Source: Lepidostoma basale (taxonomy: Eukaryota; Arthropoda; Insecta; Trichoptera; Lepidostomatidae). From it: 64,000 nucleotides of DNA. This document shows positions 1-10,640 of the stretch, piece after piece. The notes below the pieces were generated by a model. The model was not told the DNA's origin, ran no database searches, and saw only the letters and a program-made list of their open reading frames with translations. The stretch lies in the NCBI GenBank assembly GCA_022606425.2, contig JAHDVF020000016.1, positions 1,208,501-1,272,500 on the forward strand. Reading direction: 5' to 3'. Position 1 is the first letter of the stretch; each line of letters begins with the position of its first letter. Both the position numbers and the translations under genes were made by a program.

Positions 1-1209
1 CCTGACGGAACGCGTGAAGCCGGCACATGATTTCTTCTCGTGCAAGCTGCTGGTGGGACTTGGGGGCGCTGGGGGCCCCGCTTCCGTCCTGCTGGCCCTC
101 GAGGCCGCGCTGCTCGACCAGCAAGGGGCCCTCTGGAGGACAGGACCCCGACATACTCTCAACATTAAGGTACAATATCGACTGTTTCTCCTAACCTAAC
201 CCGATTCATACAGTATCTAATATTGTTTTATGGACAAAGAAGGGAAACATAATAGCTATGGAAAGAAAATTTTCATGTTGAATGTCATTGAATTGCGTAT
301 GAAAACTACAAGTCCTGCAATATTTGGCCACCTTTCTATTACTGGATATGGCTACCTGAACGTGTATTTTGTTTTGTTTGTTTATTTTATTAGCTGTTCT
401 CCTGTGGTTAAACTAAAATAATAGGTCTGTAAATATGAAACCGAGTTTTTTATTTAAATAGAAAATACATATTTCCTATTTCGTCTCTTTGCGAGAATAA
501 CTGTTATCTCAAAAAATTGAAAAATGAAACAAGATACCCGTCTGAAAGAGACAACGTGACAACACAATATACCACTGTTGTGTTGTCTCTTTCCCTCATA
601 AATTCTCTGTTTTTCACTTTAAAAATACCATGATTTTGTAGAAAATTAAGTTGAACACGGCAGATTTGATTTTCAAAATGTCACGTTATTCTCGCAAAGA
701 GGCAATTTGAAAATGGTAAAAAATATTTTATTCAAAGTTTTACCCATCCCTGGTTACATATTGTTCCCATCTCTTTGGCAATTTGTGGATGTTACACTAA
801 AAAAACAGTTGCTCTTTTGAAGCATTGTGATTTACCAAGAGCATGGTTACGGTAAACTTCGACAAGTATTCATGATATGACTCTGCAGCAATTTTCTACA
901 AACAGAAAATCGATGCTGTCTGCAAATCGTAGTTTTCAGACACAAAATTCGATATGTTCAACATGTTGTATTTTTGTGAGTTAAAAGTCTTTGAAAAGTT
1001 TAAACACAAGAAAAAGGCGCCAAGATGGGATTTGACAGTCACTACGTTGACAACTAGAGCCATCTATGAGCGAACTCTGAATTCATATTTACAGACCTGA
1101 TTTTTTAGAACAATTTCTTTTTAATATTGTAATAATTTTGACTCTGTTATAGGTCCTAGAAGATCCAAGTGCCAAAAATGCCCAGTCACAAGCGACCAGG
1201 AGATTTTAA
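1..1209 (+). CDS. 3' end of an unrecognised gene (last two exons)
   Basis: Two exons are visible. The first runs from the window edge to 169, and the second from 1153 to the TAA at 1207-1209. The donor GT is at 170-171 and the acceptor AG at 1151-1152. The junction is phase 0 and the frame stays open. The first exon is strikingly GC-rich and encodes a Gly/Ala/Leu-rich stretch (LLVGLGGAGGPASVLLALEA). The protein ends LEDPSAKNAQSQATRRF. AATAAA at 1270-1275 lies about 60 bp after the stop and is a plausible poly(A) signal. I do not recognise the family. The upstream exons lie outside the window. The 1 kb intron holds an inverted-repeat element. Confidence 0.6.
423..1098. mobile_element. 676-bp inverted-repeat (MITE-like) element with a nested inverted repeat
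   Basis: AGGTCTGTAAATATGAA at 423-439 recurs inverted at 1082-1098, giving 17-bp ends. Inside is a second inverted pair, CTCTTTGCGAGAATAAC at 485-501 and its complement at 685-701. No transposase can be read in either strand. No target duplication is obvious at the outer ends. The element lies in the last intron of the leftmost gene. Confidence 0.55.
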
Positions 1210-1275
1210 TGTATGTATAAAATATAATTTTTTAATACATATTTTATTTGGGAAACCAGAAATACCATTAATAAA

Positions 1276-1807
1276 TGTAGACCTATCCAAAAAAATCTAA
1301 AATGGCAGTGCACAATGGTATTCTTGTACCGACCCTTATGTATGGAAGCGAAGCATGGAACTGGCACAAGAAGGATGAAAGTAGAATAAATGGAGTAGAA
1401 ATGAGATCTCTTAGACGAATGTGTGGATACTCTGTGTATGATGGAGTGTCGAATGAAAATATAAGAAGTGAATGCGGTGCGAATTTAAGTGTTATGAACA
1501 AAATAATGAAAGGAACATTAAGATGGTTTGGACATATGGAAGTAAAGACTGACGAAAGAATGGTAACAAAAGTATATATTAATGATGTAAATGGAACTAG
1601 AAATAGAGGAAGATTGAGGAAAATGTGGCACGATCAAATAAATCAAATATTGAATGTCGGCCACATGAGGAGGCAAGGAAAAATCGACGGGCGTGCATGA
1701 CACGATGTATGTTGGGGAAGCGAAAAGAGTATGTTTAAAAAGAAAAGTGTGACAGACTATTCTTTCTGCTTACTCCTTCGGAGAGACGGCATGATGGTTA
1801 GTTAGTT
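1276..1807 (+). mobile_element. LINE 3' fragment, (TTAG) tail
   Basis: Residues such as LVPTLMYGSEAWNW, LRRMCGYSVYD and MKGTLRWFGHME are the C-terminal region of a non-LTR reverse transcriptase polyprotein. The frame runs from 1302 to 1700, then decays. The copy ends with GTTAGTTAGTT. It is a 5'-truncated copy of the commonest family in this window. Confidence 0.75.
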
Positions 1808-1811
1808 CTAC

Positions 1812-2110
1812 ATCTCCGGTCTCAAACTAAAGATTGGTTTGTAGCAAGACAGGGGGGGTGCAGCCCATATCTCGGCAAATCTGGTCTAGGTACTCCTGGC
1901 GAGGTTGTCCTCTGCCAATCGATCCTTCGACCATTCCCTCCAATATATCATGCAGGAAACATTCGTGTCGCATTCGCCTCTCTGCTATGGTGTTCAATAT
2001 GTGCCTGTTCTCTTCAGCTCTACACACAGAACCACCTTCTAGTCTGCTCTGAACCAAAGAATTGTATAAAACTCTAAGCACATGAGATCTGTTATGGTAA
2101 CAAGTGTGAT
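1812..2110 (-). mobile_element. Chimeric non-LTR retrotransposon remnants
   Basis: The minus frame first reads a stretch like the CR1/jockey-type C-terminus (VLRVLYNSLVQSRLEGGS). It then reads a different LINE-type tail containing RRMRHECFLHDILEG and GRGQPRQEYLDQICRD. Two families are therefore fused here, probably by insertion of one into the other. Confidence 0.5.
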
Positions 2111-2543
2111 TTTGATGATTAAAATTTTTATTTATTTTGAGGTTATACTTTATCATTTTATTTGACAGTGTTAGATATAATTTGTATTTGTGGATTATTT
2201 ACTATTACCCTCAATTGGTCACGTGGGGCATCACACACCCCACTTCATATTTAATGGTTTATAACTTTCTAAAATTTCTGTGTTGGTTCTCTTAGTAGAT
2301 TCCTAAGTGTGCTTGACCTTCCCATTACAGTCGCGAGTGACACTTGTCTGTGTGCGGTTGTATTTGAAGAGCGCATTTGGGGTAGCGTAACACCCATTAA
2401 TTAACTTCCTTTGGACCTGGTTGATTATATAGATCGCCTTCGTATAAAAGGTGTCATGTATATCCAAGATTCGAAGATAGAAAATCAAAGACTTAATCAA
2501 TATTCAAATTTAGTAAATTTTACATAATTATTTTAATATTATA

Positions 2544-3002
2544 CAGCACACTCCCGATTTCTCGGATGGATGGTGAAAAAAAATCGCGTATATTCAATTT
2601 CCTGGTTAATCCGAAAACAATTTTTTTTCTCTTTTTATGAATGATGTCCCGTATAGTTTAATCACCAACATTGTATTGATTCAATAAATATTTAACGGTT
2701 GCACCATTTTCAAACTTTTGAATTATTTCGAGTTTTCGTTCAATTGAAAGTATGACTCTTTTGCGTTTATCCATTATACCATAGACATTATACCATAGAC
2801 ACTTTTTCACAGTAAAATAAAATTACGACTTTAGAGCCACAAAGGTATGTTGGCGGTGGCGCCAATGTGAACTAAAGGCCCAATGTCATTGTGACAGATG
2901 CATTAGAAGTACTGTTGTGAAATATTTTTGTTTTTATAAAATATTTTTTCAATGACTCAAGTGTCCCTGATAACCAGACCCCGGAAAATCGGGAGTGTAC
3001 TC
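2544..3002 (-). mobile_element. pogo/Tigger-type miniature transposon, copy 1
   Basis: The terminal repeats begin CAGCACACTCCCGATTT and end near CGGGAGTGTACTC, flanked by TA (2542-2543 and 3003-3004). On the minus strand a short frame from 2774 starts MDKRKRVILSIERKLEII, the helix-turn-helix typical of CENP-B/Tigger transposases. It is broken by TAA where the copy at 45.4 kb has a Gln codon. No catalytic domain is present. Both copies in this window have the same compact layout of about 450 bp. Confidence 0.8.
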
Positions 3003-3054
3003 TATTTTGTATAGAATCGTGTTTACTACCCCTGATCTGGATGTATATAAAGGA

Positions 3055-3222
3055 GTAAGTTTATAACAGTGTCACCAGTCTGTCGGTGCCAGCTAGCCTG
3101 GCGAAACCGGTCGCTGTCAAAATAAAGACAATAAGTAGAATAAAAAAACATTGTTTTGTTTAATTTTTTTTTTAAATGAACATTCATCAAGAGATTTCAA
3201 TAAAACCACTAGATTATTCAAT
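3055..3222 (+). repeat. Hairpin element family H1 (GAAACCGGTC core)
   Basis: It contains CCTGGCGAAACCGGTCGCTG and then a conserved downstream block with ATTCATCAAGAGATTTCAAT. Related copies lie near 12.93-13.53, 19.16 and 28.72 kb. In the 19 kb copy the core sits inside a clean inverted repeat. The element is non-coding. The GAAACCGGTC core is discussed in the findings. Confidence 0.55.
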
Positions 3223-3560
3223 ACTGACTAACTACGCTTGTTTCTCTAGAGGGGTAGGCAGAGAGGATGGACCGCCACACTGTTCTGTCCTGACATACCT
3301 CTTTAGCTTCCTCCACATTCATACATCGTAACATGCACGCTCTTTGATTTTTCTGACTTTGTATGTGGCCGCCTTTCGGTATTTGATTAATTTGGTCATC
3401 CCATGCTATCCTTGATCTTCCACGGCTTCTCTTTCCACTCACACTGCTTGTATACAACATTTTGACCATTCTTCCCTCCAAACCATCTCAGGGATCCTTT
3501 TTTAATTTTACTTATGATGCAATCATCTGCCTTACATTTCTTCCTTATTTCATTATAAAA
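3223..3560 (-). mobile_element. LINE 3' fragment, same family as 1276-1807
   Basis: The minus strand reads MVKMLYTSSVSGKRSRGRSR, then WDDQINQIPKGGH and ACMLRCMNVEEAKEVCQDR, ending SILSAYPSRE. The tail at the left edge is a short TAACTAA-like run. The 5' part is missing. Confidence 0.7.
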
Positions 3561-3986
3561 GTTGGTAGTTTTAAATTGTTTTATTTGTTTACTACTAAAT
3601 CAGTTAATTTGTAAGGTTAAATGATCCCGTGAATAAATGTCTGAATTTGCATGTATTTTATATTTTCTTCCCGAAGACAAATCTGGGATGTTGCACACCC
3701 CAGGTGACCACTCGTGTAACTTATTAGGCCTGTCTAATTAAGGGTTAATAAGGATTTAATATAATCCACTTGAGTTCTTATCTTTGCAGTGTATTTGGTA
3801 GTCTGTTAGTAGATATGGAACTTAATTATATTAACTGAAGCAAATAAGGAGTGCTCGCCCCTTATCTCTAATTGCTGATAACACCTGATGATTCAAGTCT
3901 GTTCAATTGAAGATATCCAGTTCGCTACCCACAATCTTGGGCACGATTTCTCCATTCTAAGATGGTGCTGAGAACGCCCTGTTAAA

Positions 3987-6900
3987 ATGTCACCAGTTAT
4001 CTTGTTTATATTCCTGGCGTGTTCTTGTGCAAGCCTTGTTTACGGTGTCGAAAATGACACAAAAATCTCCGTGTGTGATACAAACGCTTACTACGCTTGC
4101 GGCTGTGATGAGGTGTTCAAAGTGACTACAGACGAGTTTGTCGTAAACGTCAGATGCTCTCTCATAAGTTTAACCGCGATTAATCCGGATATGCTGTTAC
4201 CCAAATTTATCGACGTTTTAGACTTGTCCGGTAATGATATCGAAGAAGTAGCATACAACGGGGTGCTCGTCAGTTCGACAATGTCTATTCTGTATCTAAA
4301 CAGAAATAAAATAAACAAAATCATACCCGGTTCGTTTCAAGATCTCCCGAGTCTAAGGAAATTAGATTTGAGTGAGAATTACATTGAAACAATCGAACAA
4401 AACGTGTTTCAAGGCATCTACAAATTGGAATATCTCTATTTGAATTCAAACAAATTAAAATCGCTTCCTACAAATGTGTTCCAATTGTTGCCACGCTTAG
4501 ATATACTTGTTTTAAACCATAATAACTTGGGTGAATCATTAGCTAACATCACGGATATATTTTCTAAAGAAGGATTATCGTTAAATCCAAATTTACGATA
4601 TTTGTATTTGAAATATATCAACTTGACCAATTTGCACGATCATTATTTTGATTCCGCATATAATTTAAGAGATCTTCAATTATCCGGTAACCCGATAACG
4701 TCGTTTTCACAACTCCCTTACACCCTTGAAGTTTTGGATATCTCCGATACTAATATATCCTCTCTTGGTCCAAGAGATTTTGTTAATCTCCCGGCATTAA
4801 AAGAGTTATATTTAAATGATCTCTATAACTTAACCGAAATAAGCAATCACACTTTTCATCCTTTAAAGGGCTTGATCAAGATTGAGTTGAAGAACTGTAA
4901 GAATTTGAAATATTTTAGTCCTTTTGCGTTTGGAGTTAACGCGGCCGTAGAGGGTAATGACGAATACGCTTTTCCTGTTTTGACTCTCGACCTGATGGGC
5001 TCTGGCTTAAGGACTTTGGACGAGAGATTAATGCCATTGTTTTCGCGTCTGACGGTGTTAGACATTCGAATGAACCCCTGGAACTGCGACTGTAAGCTGA
5101 AGTGGCTCCTGCAGCTCAATATCAAAGAAAGTGACAAAGCAGCTATCAGGTTAATGAACACATTTCTCGATACTTTTATTTTGCTAGAATAATCCGGCAG
5201 CATACAGATAAAACAGCTTGCAAATAATACGAGGGTTGCCTTTTAAGTTTTTACAAAAAGTGAAACAGAAACAAACAAGTTGTAAACTATACATTTTTGC
5301 ATACATTCAAACCAATTCTGGAAACATTTTCTCCAATCTGCAGCTGATATTGTAGAAACATGGTTTTGAAAGTCTTCAACAGCTTCTTGAGGTGATGAAA
5401 ATCACTGTCCACGCATCTTTTGTGGGGACAGTGGGGAACAAGTAAAAGTCATTAGGCGATAAATCAGGTGAATACGGGCAATGAGACATTAATTCGATGT
5501 TTTTCTCCTTCAAATATTCAGTTGTTTGACGTGATTTATGGGAGCTGGCATTGTCATGATGAAGAATGATGCCATGTTTTTTTTGTTTTTCCTTAGTTCA
5601 TCGAATACCGTCGGCAAACAAATTGTTGTATACAAACCTTGATCTCCATTTTCGCACAAACTTGCTTCTTTTAAACTTCACTATCAACAACCTAATCGGT
5701 CAACTACTAAGTTGCCACTGGCTTCGCAATAACAAACGTCAATGTTCATAAATACAGTGATGCCATAACTCACTAACGCCATCTATTGTTCCATTGTAAA
5801 AATATAAAAGGCACAAACAATAAAGCACAAAATCAAACATACAATTATTACTAAGTTATAATACTTACTTAAATAGCCATTCTCGTCCACTTTTGGACAT
5901 AGGCCTCCCCCATACTTCTCCACGTATTCCTGTCTTGTGCCTTTTGCATCCAATCACCAGCAAATTTTCGAACATCATCGGATCATCATCTGGGGGGTCT
6001 CCCTCTGTTTCTTTTGTCTTCGCGGGGTCTCCACTCTACCATTCTTCTGGTCCATCTATCGTCTGCCAATCTGGCAACATTTCCCACAAATGACCATTTG
6101 AGCTTAGTCACCCTTTCAATGACATCCGTTACTCCCGACCTTCTACGTATTTCGTTATTTTTTATCCAGTCTGAGAGTCTTACATGTAGCATGGCTCTTT
6201 CGTGTTTCCTCTGTGCTACACGGAGTCTCCTTATGGTCGACTTGACGAGGGTTAGCGTTTCTGCTCCATATGTCAGTACTGGAAGTACATATTAGTTGTA
6301 CATTTTGTATTTCTAAAACTGAAACGCAGAATGAAACACTTATAAAAGTTTTCGTATGAAGCACTTAATTTGTGGTGCGACATTATTAAATAAAATAATA
6401 ATACTTCTTCTTCTTCTTCTTCACTTTTGGTAGACTCAGGAGTCTGTTATTTCAGGCGGGTCCTCTTGAGACGCTAAACTCCAGCTTTCTCTCCACCGTT
6501 TCGGGGGTCTTCCTGGTCGGTGTTGTCCGTTTGGCGTTCCATGGAAAGCTATGTATGGTATTCTATTTGAGCTAATTCTTTCTACATGTTGATGCCAGTA
6601 TCGCCGTCTTTGGCGTCCCCATCTGACCACATCTTCGACCTCGCAGATTTCTCGGATTGCTGAATAATAAACTTTTAGTAATTTGTATTAACACCACTTT
6701 ATTTGGTAACATCAACCGGTTTTGCTCCCGCCAAGGCTTCGTCGGAGTGAGAGAATAAACTAAATATAAAATCAGAGAACAACCTATGTAGAAATAAATA
6801 TAATGTGTAGTGGAGGAAGAGTGGGGGTAGGAGAAAGTGGGTGTGAAGACAAATAGACAGTTAAGGCGATGGAGTCATGCTCATTAGGGAAAAATTACGG

Positions 6901-8486
6901 AGAATTTCTGATTCAGACTTTAGTGAGGGGCAGGGGAGTTGAATTTTTTATTTTTATGGGGGTATTTAAAATTATTTTCAATGGGGAACATTGCTAGAAT
7001 GTGACTATGGGAAAGATTAGTTGGATTATTAATTAAGGGAAGATTATTATTAAGGGCTTTCTTAATTTCTAATGCTTCTGTGATGCATTTTCAGGCCAGA
7101 ATCTTTAAGATATAGAGTTATAATCTTTAAGATAAAGATATAGATAAGAGATACTTATAAAAGCAATGAAATTATTTAATCCTGGGCTTAAGGTAGACAC
7201 AAGTTTCCGTGCTAGCTTAAGAACTGTCTCTGACTTATTTTGCACAGCTGTGGATAGAATGATTTTTCCTAATTGATAGTCAATGTTGAAAGGAAAACTT
7301 GACAGGATACAATTTAATTTTTTTAAGTAAAAATTGTGTGATAAAAATAGGTGTAATGTTAGTTGACTTCCATACATAAAGGTCAGCACTAGAACCCCAA
7401 TGTGCACTGCCATATTTGCTTCAGTGGATATACTTCTATTTGCAGTGATGATTTTGAGTGCCATTTATTTTTTTTCCAGCATCAACCCTTCTTTCTCTTG
7501 TAAACATACTTCCCAGATAGATAAATTCGGTAACTTGCTCCAATTTCTAGCCACTTGCACTTATGTTATAATCCGTCGTACATTCTTCTTTTGCGCCATT
7601 TATTTTGTTTCTAGCACCAACCTTTCCTTTCTTTCTCTTTCTTAACTCACCAAAAGCTGACTGGTCAGCTTTTCGCTGCCAACCGTAAATGACCAAACAC
7701 CGATTAGTCGGTTTTTCTACTCTACATACTGGAAATACTAACTAACTAACCATCACGCCGTCTCCCCGAAAGGGTAGGCAGGAAGAATGGACTGCCACAC
7801 TTTAACCGATGCGGCACTCCATCCTTCTCTTTTCGCCCCGCGGGAGACGCGGTGTGATGGGTTGCAAACCTCATCGCCACCAATAGGCATCTCCTACTGG
7901 AAATAATTCTCACATTTACGTAAATCACTATATCCATTTCAAATTTGAACTAATTTTAGATAAACTTGAGGCGTTAACACTGTGGAATTCCATAACGACG
8001 AATTTTTATGAATTAAAACACTGTTTTTTCCACTTTTGAGTTTATTTTTCTCGACATGTTTCGAAGGCTTACACCTTCATCATCGGGAGAACGATATAAT
8101 CGAAATTTGAACTATTCATTTAAAAAGGCTATTTACTACGAACTTAAAATTTAAAAATGAAATAAAGTGTTAGGAGTATATTTTGCCTGTATTTTTCATA
8201 TAAGTTAATTTACATATTTTCCAGTTGCAACAAGCCACCCAACTTCCAAGGTAGACAGTTGTGGTCCCTAGAGCCGGCAGATTTAGACTGCAAGTCCTGG
8301 AGTGTGACCATCAGCGGGCTGACCCGCGTGACGCTGGTATTCCTGTGCGTGGCCCTGGCGGCGCTGGCCCTGTGGCTCGTGACTCTGTGGGCGCCCTCCT
8401 ACGTCCCCCGCCCGCCTCACGCCCCGGGACCCGACTCCCCTTACTCCAGGATCACCATCACACCCAACACCGCGCAGGATTTGTGA
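3987..8486 (+). CDS. Leucine-rich-repeat transmembrane protein (2 exons)
   Basis: Exons are 3987-5149 and 8225-8486 (474 aa). An in-frame TGA at 3969-3971 supports the start at 3987. Residues 1-20 form a signal peptide. A Cys-rich LRRNT (about 29-57) is followed by about eleven LRRs with the LxxLxLxxN pattern, then an LRRCT beginning NPWNCDCKLKW (363-373). The LRRCT is finished only by exon 2, which supplies CNKPPNFQG and DLDC (Cys389, Cys410). One transmembrane helix (about 423-443) and a 31-residue Pro-rich cytoplasmic tail follow. Exon 1 ends AG (donor GT 5150-5151), and exon 2 starts T after AG 8223-8224, making Ser388. Exon 1 is AT-rich and exon 2 GC-rich. The fold suggests cell-surface recognition or adhesion. 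Ligand and orthologue are unknown. No TIR or kinase domain is present, so it is not a Toll receptor. Confidence 0.88.
5230..5765 (-). mobile_element. mariner-family transposon remnant in the LRR gene intron
   Basis: The left end CGAGGGTTGCCTTTTAAGTT follows TA at 5228-5229. The minus strand reads, with breaks, NAPAHKSRQTTEYL and then PYSPDLSPNDFYLFP, which is the catalytic C-terminal part of a mariner transposase (HxN and PYSPDL...ND motifs). The N-terminal half and the other terminal repeat are missing. It belongs to a different subfamily from the mariners at 33-37 kb, because both terminal repeat and protein differ. Confidence 0.75.
5877..6290 (-). mobile_element. jockey-like LINE 3' fragment
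   Basis: The minus strand reads VTKLKWSFVGNVARLADDRW, then RRMVEWRPRE and RNRGRPPR. This is the C-terminal motif of a non-LTR family also seen at 43.8 kb. It has no complete reverse transcriptase and is interrupted. Confidence 0.65.
6345..7095 (-). mobile_element. Penelope-like element 3' end with ribozyme-like hairpin
   Basis: Minus positions 7074-6920 encode TEALEIKKALNNNLP, then INNPTNLS and a stop. This resembles the segment after the GIY-YIG endonuclease of Penelope-like elements. Downstream (about 6780-6700) is GACGAAGCCTTGGCGGGAGC followed by AAAACCGGTTGATG, close to a hammerhead core. The sequence AATAAAGTGGTGTTAA that follows is shared with the hairpin element at 60 kb. A separate LINE tail (6415-6660) interrupts the right-hand part. 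The reverse transcriptase itself is absent. Confidence 0.5.
6415..6660 (-). mobile_element. LINE 3' fragment with (GAA)n tail
   Basis: The minus strand reads RRYWHQHVERISSNRIPYIA and then RPGRPPKRWRESW, a non-LTR C-terminus. It ends in a (CTT)n run as seen on the plus strand. The insert splits the Penelope-like 3' end. A related tail lies at 8505-8625. Confidence 0.6.
7340..7600 (-). mobile_element. LINE fragment (reverse transcriptase C-terminal region)
   Basis: The minus frame contains ALKIITANRSISTEANMAVH and then GVLVLTFMYGSQ, the same family as 1276-1807 but from a more 5' part. The right portion reads as the preceding YLGSM-type region with decay. Confidence 0.5.
7738..7894 (-). mobile_element. 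Candidate SINE with LINE-derived (TTAG) tail, copy 1
   Basis: The 157-bp insert is flanked by the 11-bp direct repeat TACTGGAAATA (7727-7737, 7895-7905). Its right half in minus orientation matches the 3' end of the TTAG LINE family, including (CTAA)n as read on plus. The upstream block, with ATGGAGTGCCGCATC, is not in the LINE copies and recurs at 50086-50222. I see no clear tRNA-like A/B boxes. Confidence 0.55.
7985..8110 (-). repeat. Hairpin-bearing element with GAAACATGTC core
   Basis: The minus strand reads GATGATGAAGGTGTAAGCCT, then TCGAAACATGTCGAG. The pairing AGG...CCT between the GATGA and GAAAC boxes matches the hammerhead layout. It sits in the LRR gene intron, about 120 bp upstream of exon 2. 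Confidence 0.45.
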
Positions 8487-8504
8487 TGTCCATTATAAAT
8501 CAAT

Positions 8505-8625
8505 CACAAATGGAAGACCTCCTAAAAGATGGAAGGACACCTGGGAATCTACCTCACAGGAGGAGCAACACTCTGGAGAACAGACCACATAAGAAAGAAG
8601 AAGAAGAAGAAAATAATAATAAAAA
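8505..8625 (+). mobile_element. LINE 3' tail supplying a poly(A) signal after the LRR gene
   Basis: A stretch encoding GRPPKRWKDTWES-type residues and ending in (GAA)n begins about 20 bp after the LRR stop codon. AATAAA at 8618-8623 lies in its tail. The LRR transcript may therefore use a poly(A) signal from the insertion, but this cannot be shown from the sequence. Confidence 0.5.
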
Positions 8626-8654
8626 ATAGCTGTCCTATGGGATTCAATTGCAGT

Positions 8655-9240
8655 GATGTTCAAATCAAATCATTTTATTTTTTCAAAAAATATTTACAAA
8701 CAAAAAATACAAAAATTAGACTGTAGGAATACATATCGCACGCTTAATAGTAAACTGACCGATTATGGTTTAGGTCATAATTTAGTTAACATTAGACAGA
8801 GGCTTGTGTTAACGCTATCCATCTATTTTTCACAATGTTAACGCTATCCATTCGTACGTGTTTTTCGACTGTTTTTGTTAAAACACCGACTCATGTCAGA
8901 TTGAGCAAAACTTGCTTTTTTGAGTTAAGCCAGTGTTCTATTAAGCGTATGATATATAAGATACTCTCTTAAGTCAAAATGTTCATCAGTTTGATTGCTC
9001 TCCCCACCACCATCACCAGTGGGGGGTTGGTTCTGCATGCTGGGAGATAAAACAATGTTGAATCGTAAACCTCCTCAAACCCTTATAAGAGACATGAGAA
9101 AGGTGTCATAAAGAATATTTAGTTTAAAATATTTAAATTAATCAAAATTAAGTAAGGTACATTCCACCTTTCATCTAAAATTACATGAAGATTTTTTTCC
9201 AACAATGTCTTTAATGATATTAAAAGAGACACTCAGATGT
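8655..9240. other. Intergenic DNA with a CR1-like tail
   Basis: At 8658-8690 the AAATCAAATC run matches the tail of the CR1/jockey-like family (minus orientation) at 10.1 and 63.6 kb. The rest, to 9240, shows no coding potential or clear repeat boundary. Confidence 0.4.
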
Positions 9241-9635
9241 TAAATGATCGTCGATGACATACCTATTGAGCAAGTCATGCGATTCACTTACCTAGGGGTA
9301 GAGATCTGTAGCTACAGTGACCATGGTGGAGTGTGATCAGAAACCAACAAAGCGACAACCTCGGCTAGCTGCTGCATATTCAGAAACATTCTAACTGAAA
9401 GCAGTCAGGGTATGCAATACATGCGTCCACCCACCGTGACATATTGGATAGAAGTCAGAGTCTGTATGTGGCGTTGAAAACATAGTGATGTGAGGAAGAA
9501 GCAGAAGACGCTTTTGGAGGGGTCATGTGGAGGATACAAGAATTGCAAAAACCCCAACAGAAAAAGACTACCAGGAAGGTCACGAAAGAGATGAAGGGAT
9601 GGCTGAACGTCATCATCCCAGGACAGAACATTTAA
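9240..9635 (+). mobile_element. Degraded non-LTR retrotransposon C-terminus
   Basis: DDIPIEQVMRFTYLGVEI can be read from about 9252, the motif following the reverse transcriptase core in RTE/jockey-like elements. Later frames give RRRFWRGHVEDTRIAKTP-like residues. Stops and frame changes throughout show it is dead. Confidence 0.5.
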
Positions 9636-10107
9636 ATTTTAATAAAGTAATCTTGGGTATGTTCGTATATCGTGGTGTCCTCTATTCAATCAATGTTTTG
9701 GAGATGGTTGCAGATATTTACTGATCAGACGTAGTAAACCAAAGTAAAGTACACTAAGTTACGTCTGAGCAGTACTGTACCAGCAGTGTTGAAGTCAATG
9801 ACAAAAGCAGATCAGATGACACAGAACCTCTAAGATCATGATAATCTAGGCATATGAATGAAATTTTATTGCTACAGGATGGTGCAGATGTAAATATATT
9901 CTTAAGTTTAAAATAATCTCATTGTGTGTACATAATATTGATATGTAATCATAATTTAAGTCTGAAGTGTCCTTATCTTCGCAATGTTTGTTGTGACCCA
10001 AATTGTTTTTTCAACGTGATATTTGCATAGAAAACAACATTGTGAATTGTATTATTTTTTATTTAATAAAAAACTAAATTTTTAATAATTCGATTTTTAT
10101 TTTAGTA

Positions 10108-10640
10108 ATCAAATCAAATCAGTTTATTAAATCAACAGACATTACAAATAATATAAATGTTTAAGGCCTATTGAATACAGGTAAAATATAATTACCAGGA
10201 ACGCATGAGAGGTGGTTCAACATTAGGAAGACAAGATACTCTCATAAAGTCAAGAGTATTAGTCTTCTAAACGTACTTTCACTTAATGAAAGACGCCAGT
10301 GTCACATGAGGCAAGGTTGTTCTGGCGGCCGGTAGGTAAAACAATCTGTGCTGTAGCTGTCAGATATCTATCAGGGACAAAAATACCAATATACTACAGC
10401 ACGGCTGAATTCTCGAAATATCCCCTGAGATACCCATCTCTTCGAAGCTGCAGAGTTGGTCCCCAGCATTTCCAAAAGAAATGCGGTGGAATAGAGCCAC
10501 GGATAGCTACCATACTCTCCTTCATGTAGAGATACCTAAGTTTTTTTTCTGAACCCTCTCCAGCATAATGGAATATCTCGCCTCCATATCACAGAACTAC
10601 TTTCGAGCCTGCTCCGAACCAATATGTTGTATAGGATAAT
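10108..10640 (-). mobile_element. CR1/jockey-like LINE 3' end
   Basis: It matches, inverted, the 3' part of the copy at 55.0-56.3 kb. Shared blocks include the tail read as AAATCAAATC, TTAAGGCCTATTGAATACAG and a region encoding the VRSRLDSSSVIWR-type end. It abuts the LINE fragment at 10640 with no spacer, so one inserted into or recombined with the other. Confidence 0.65.
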
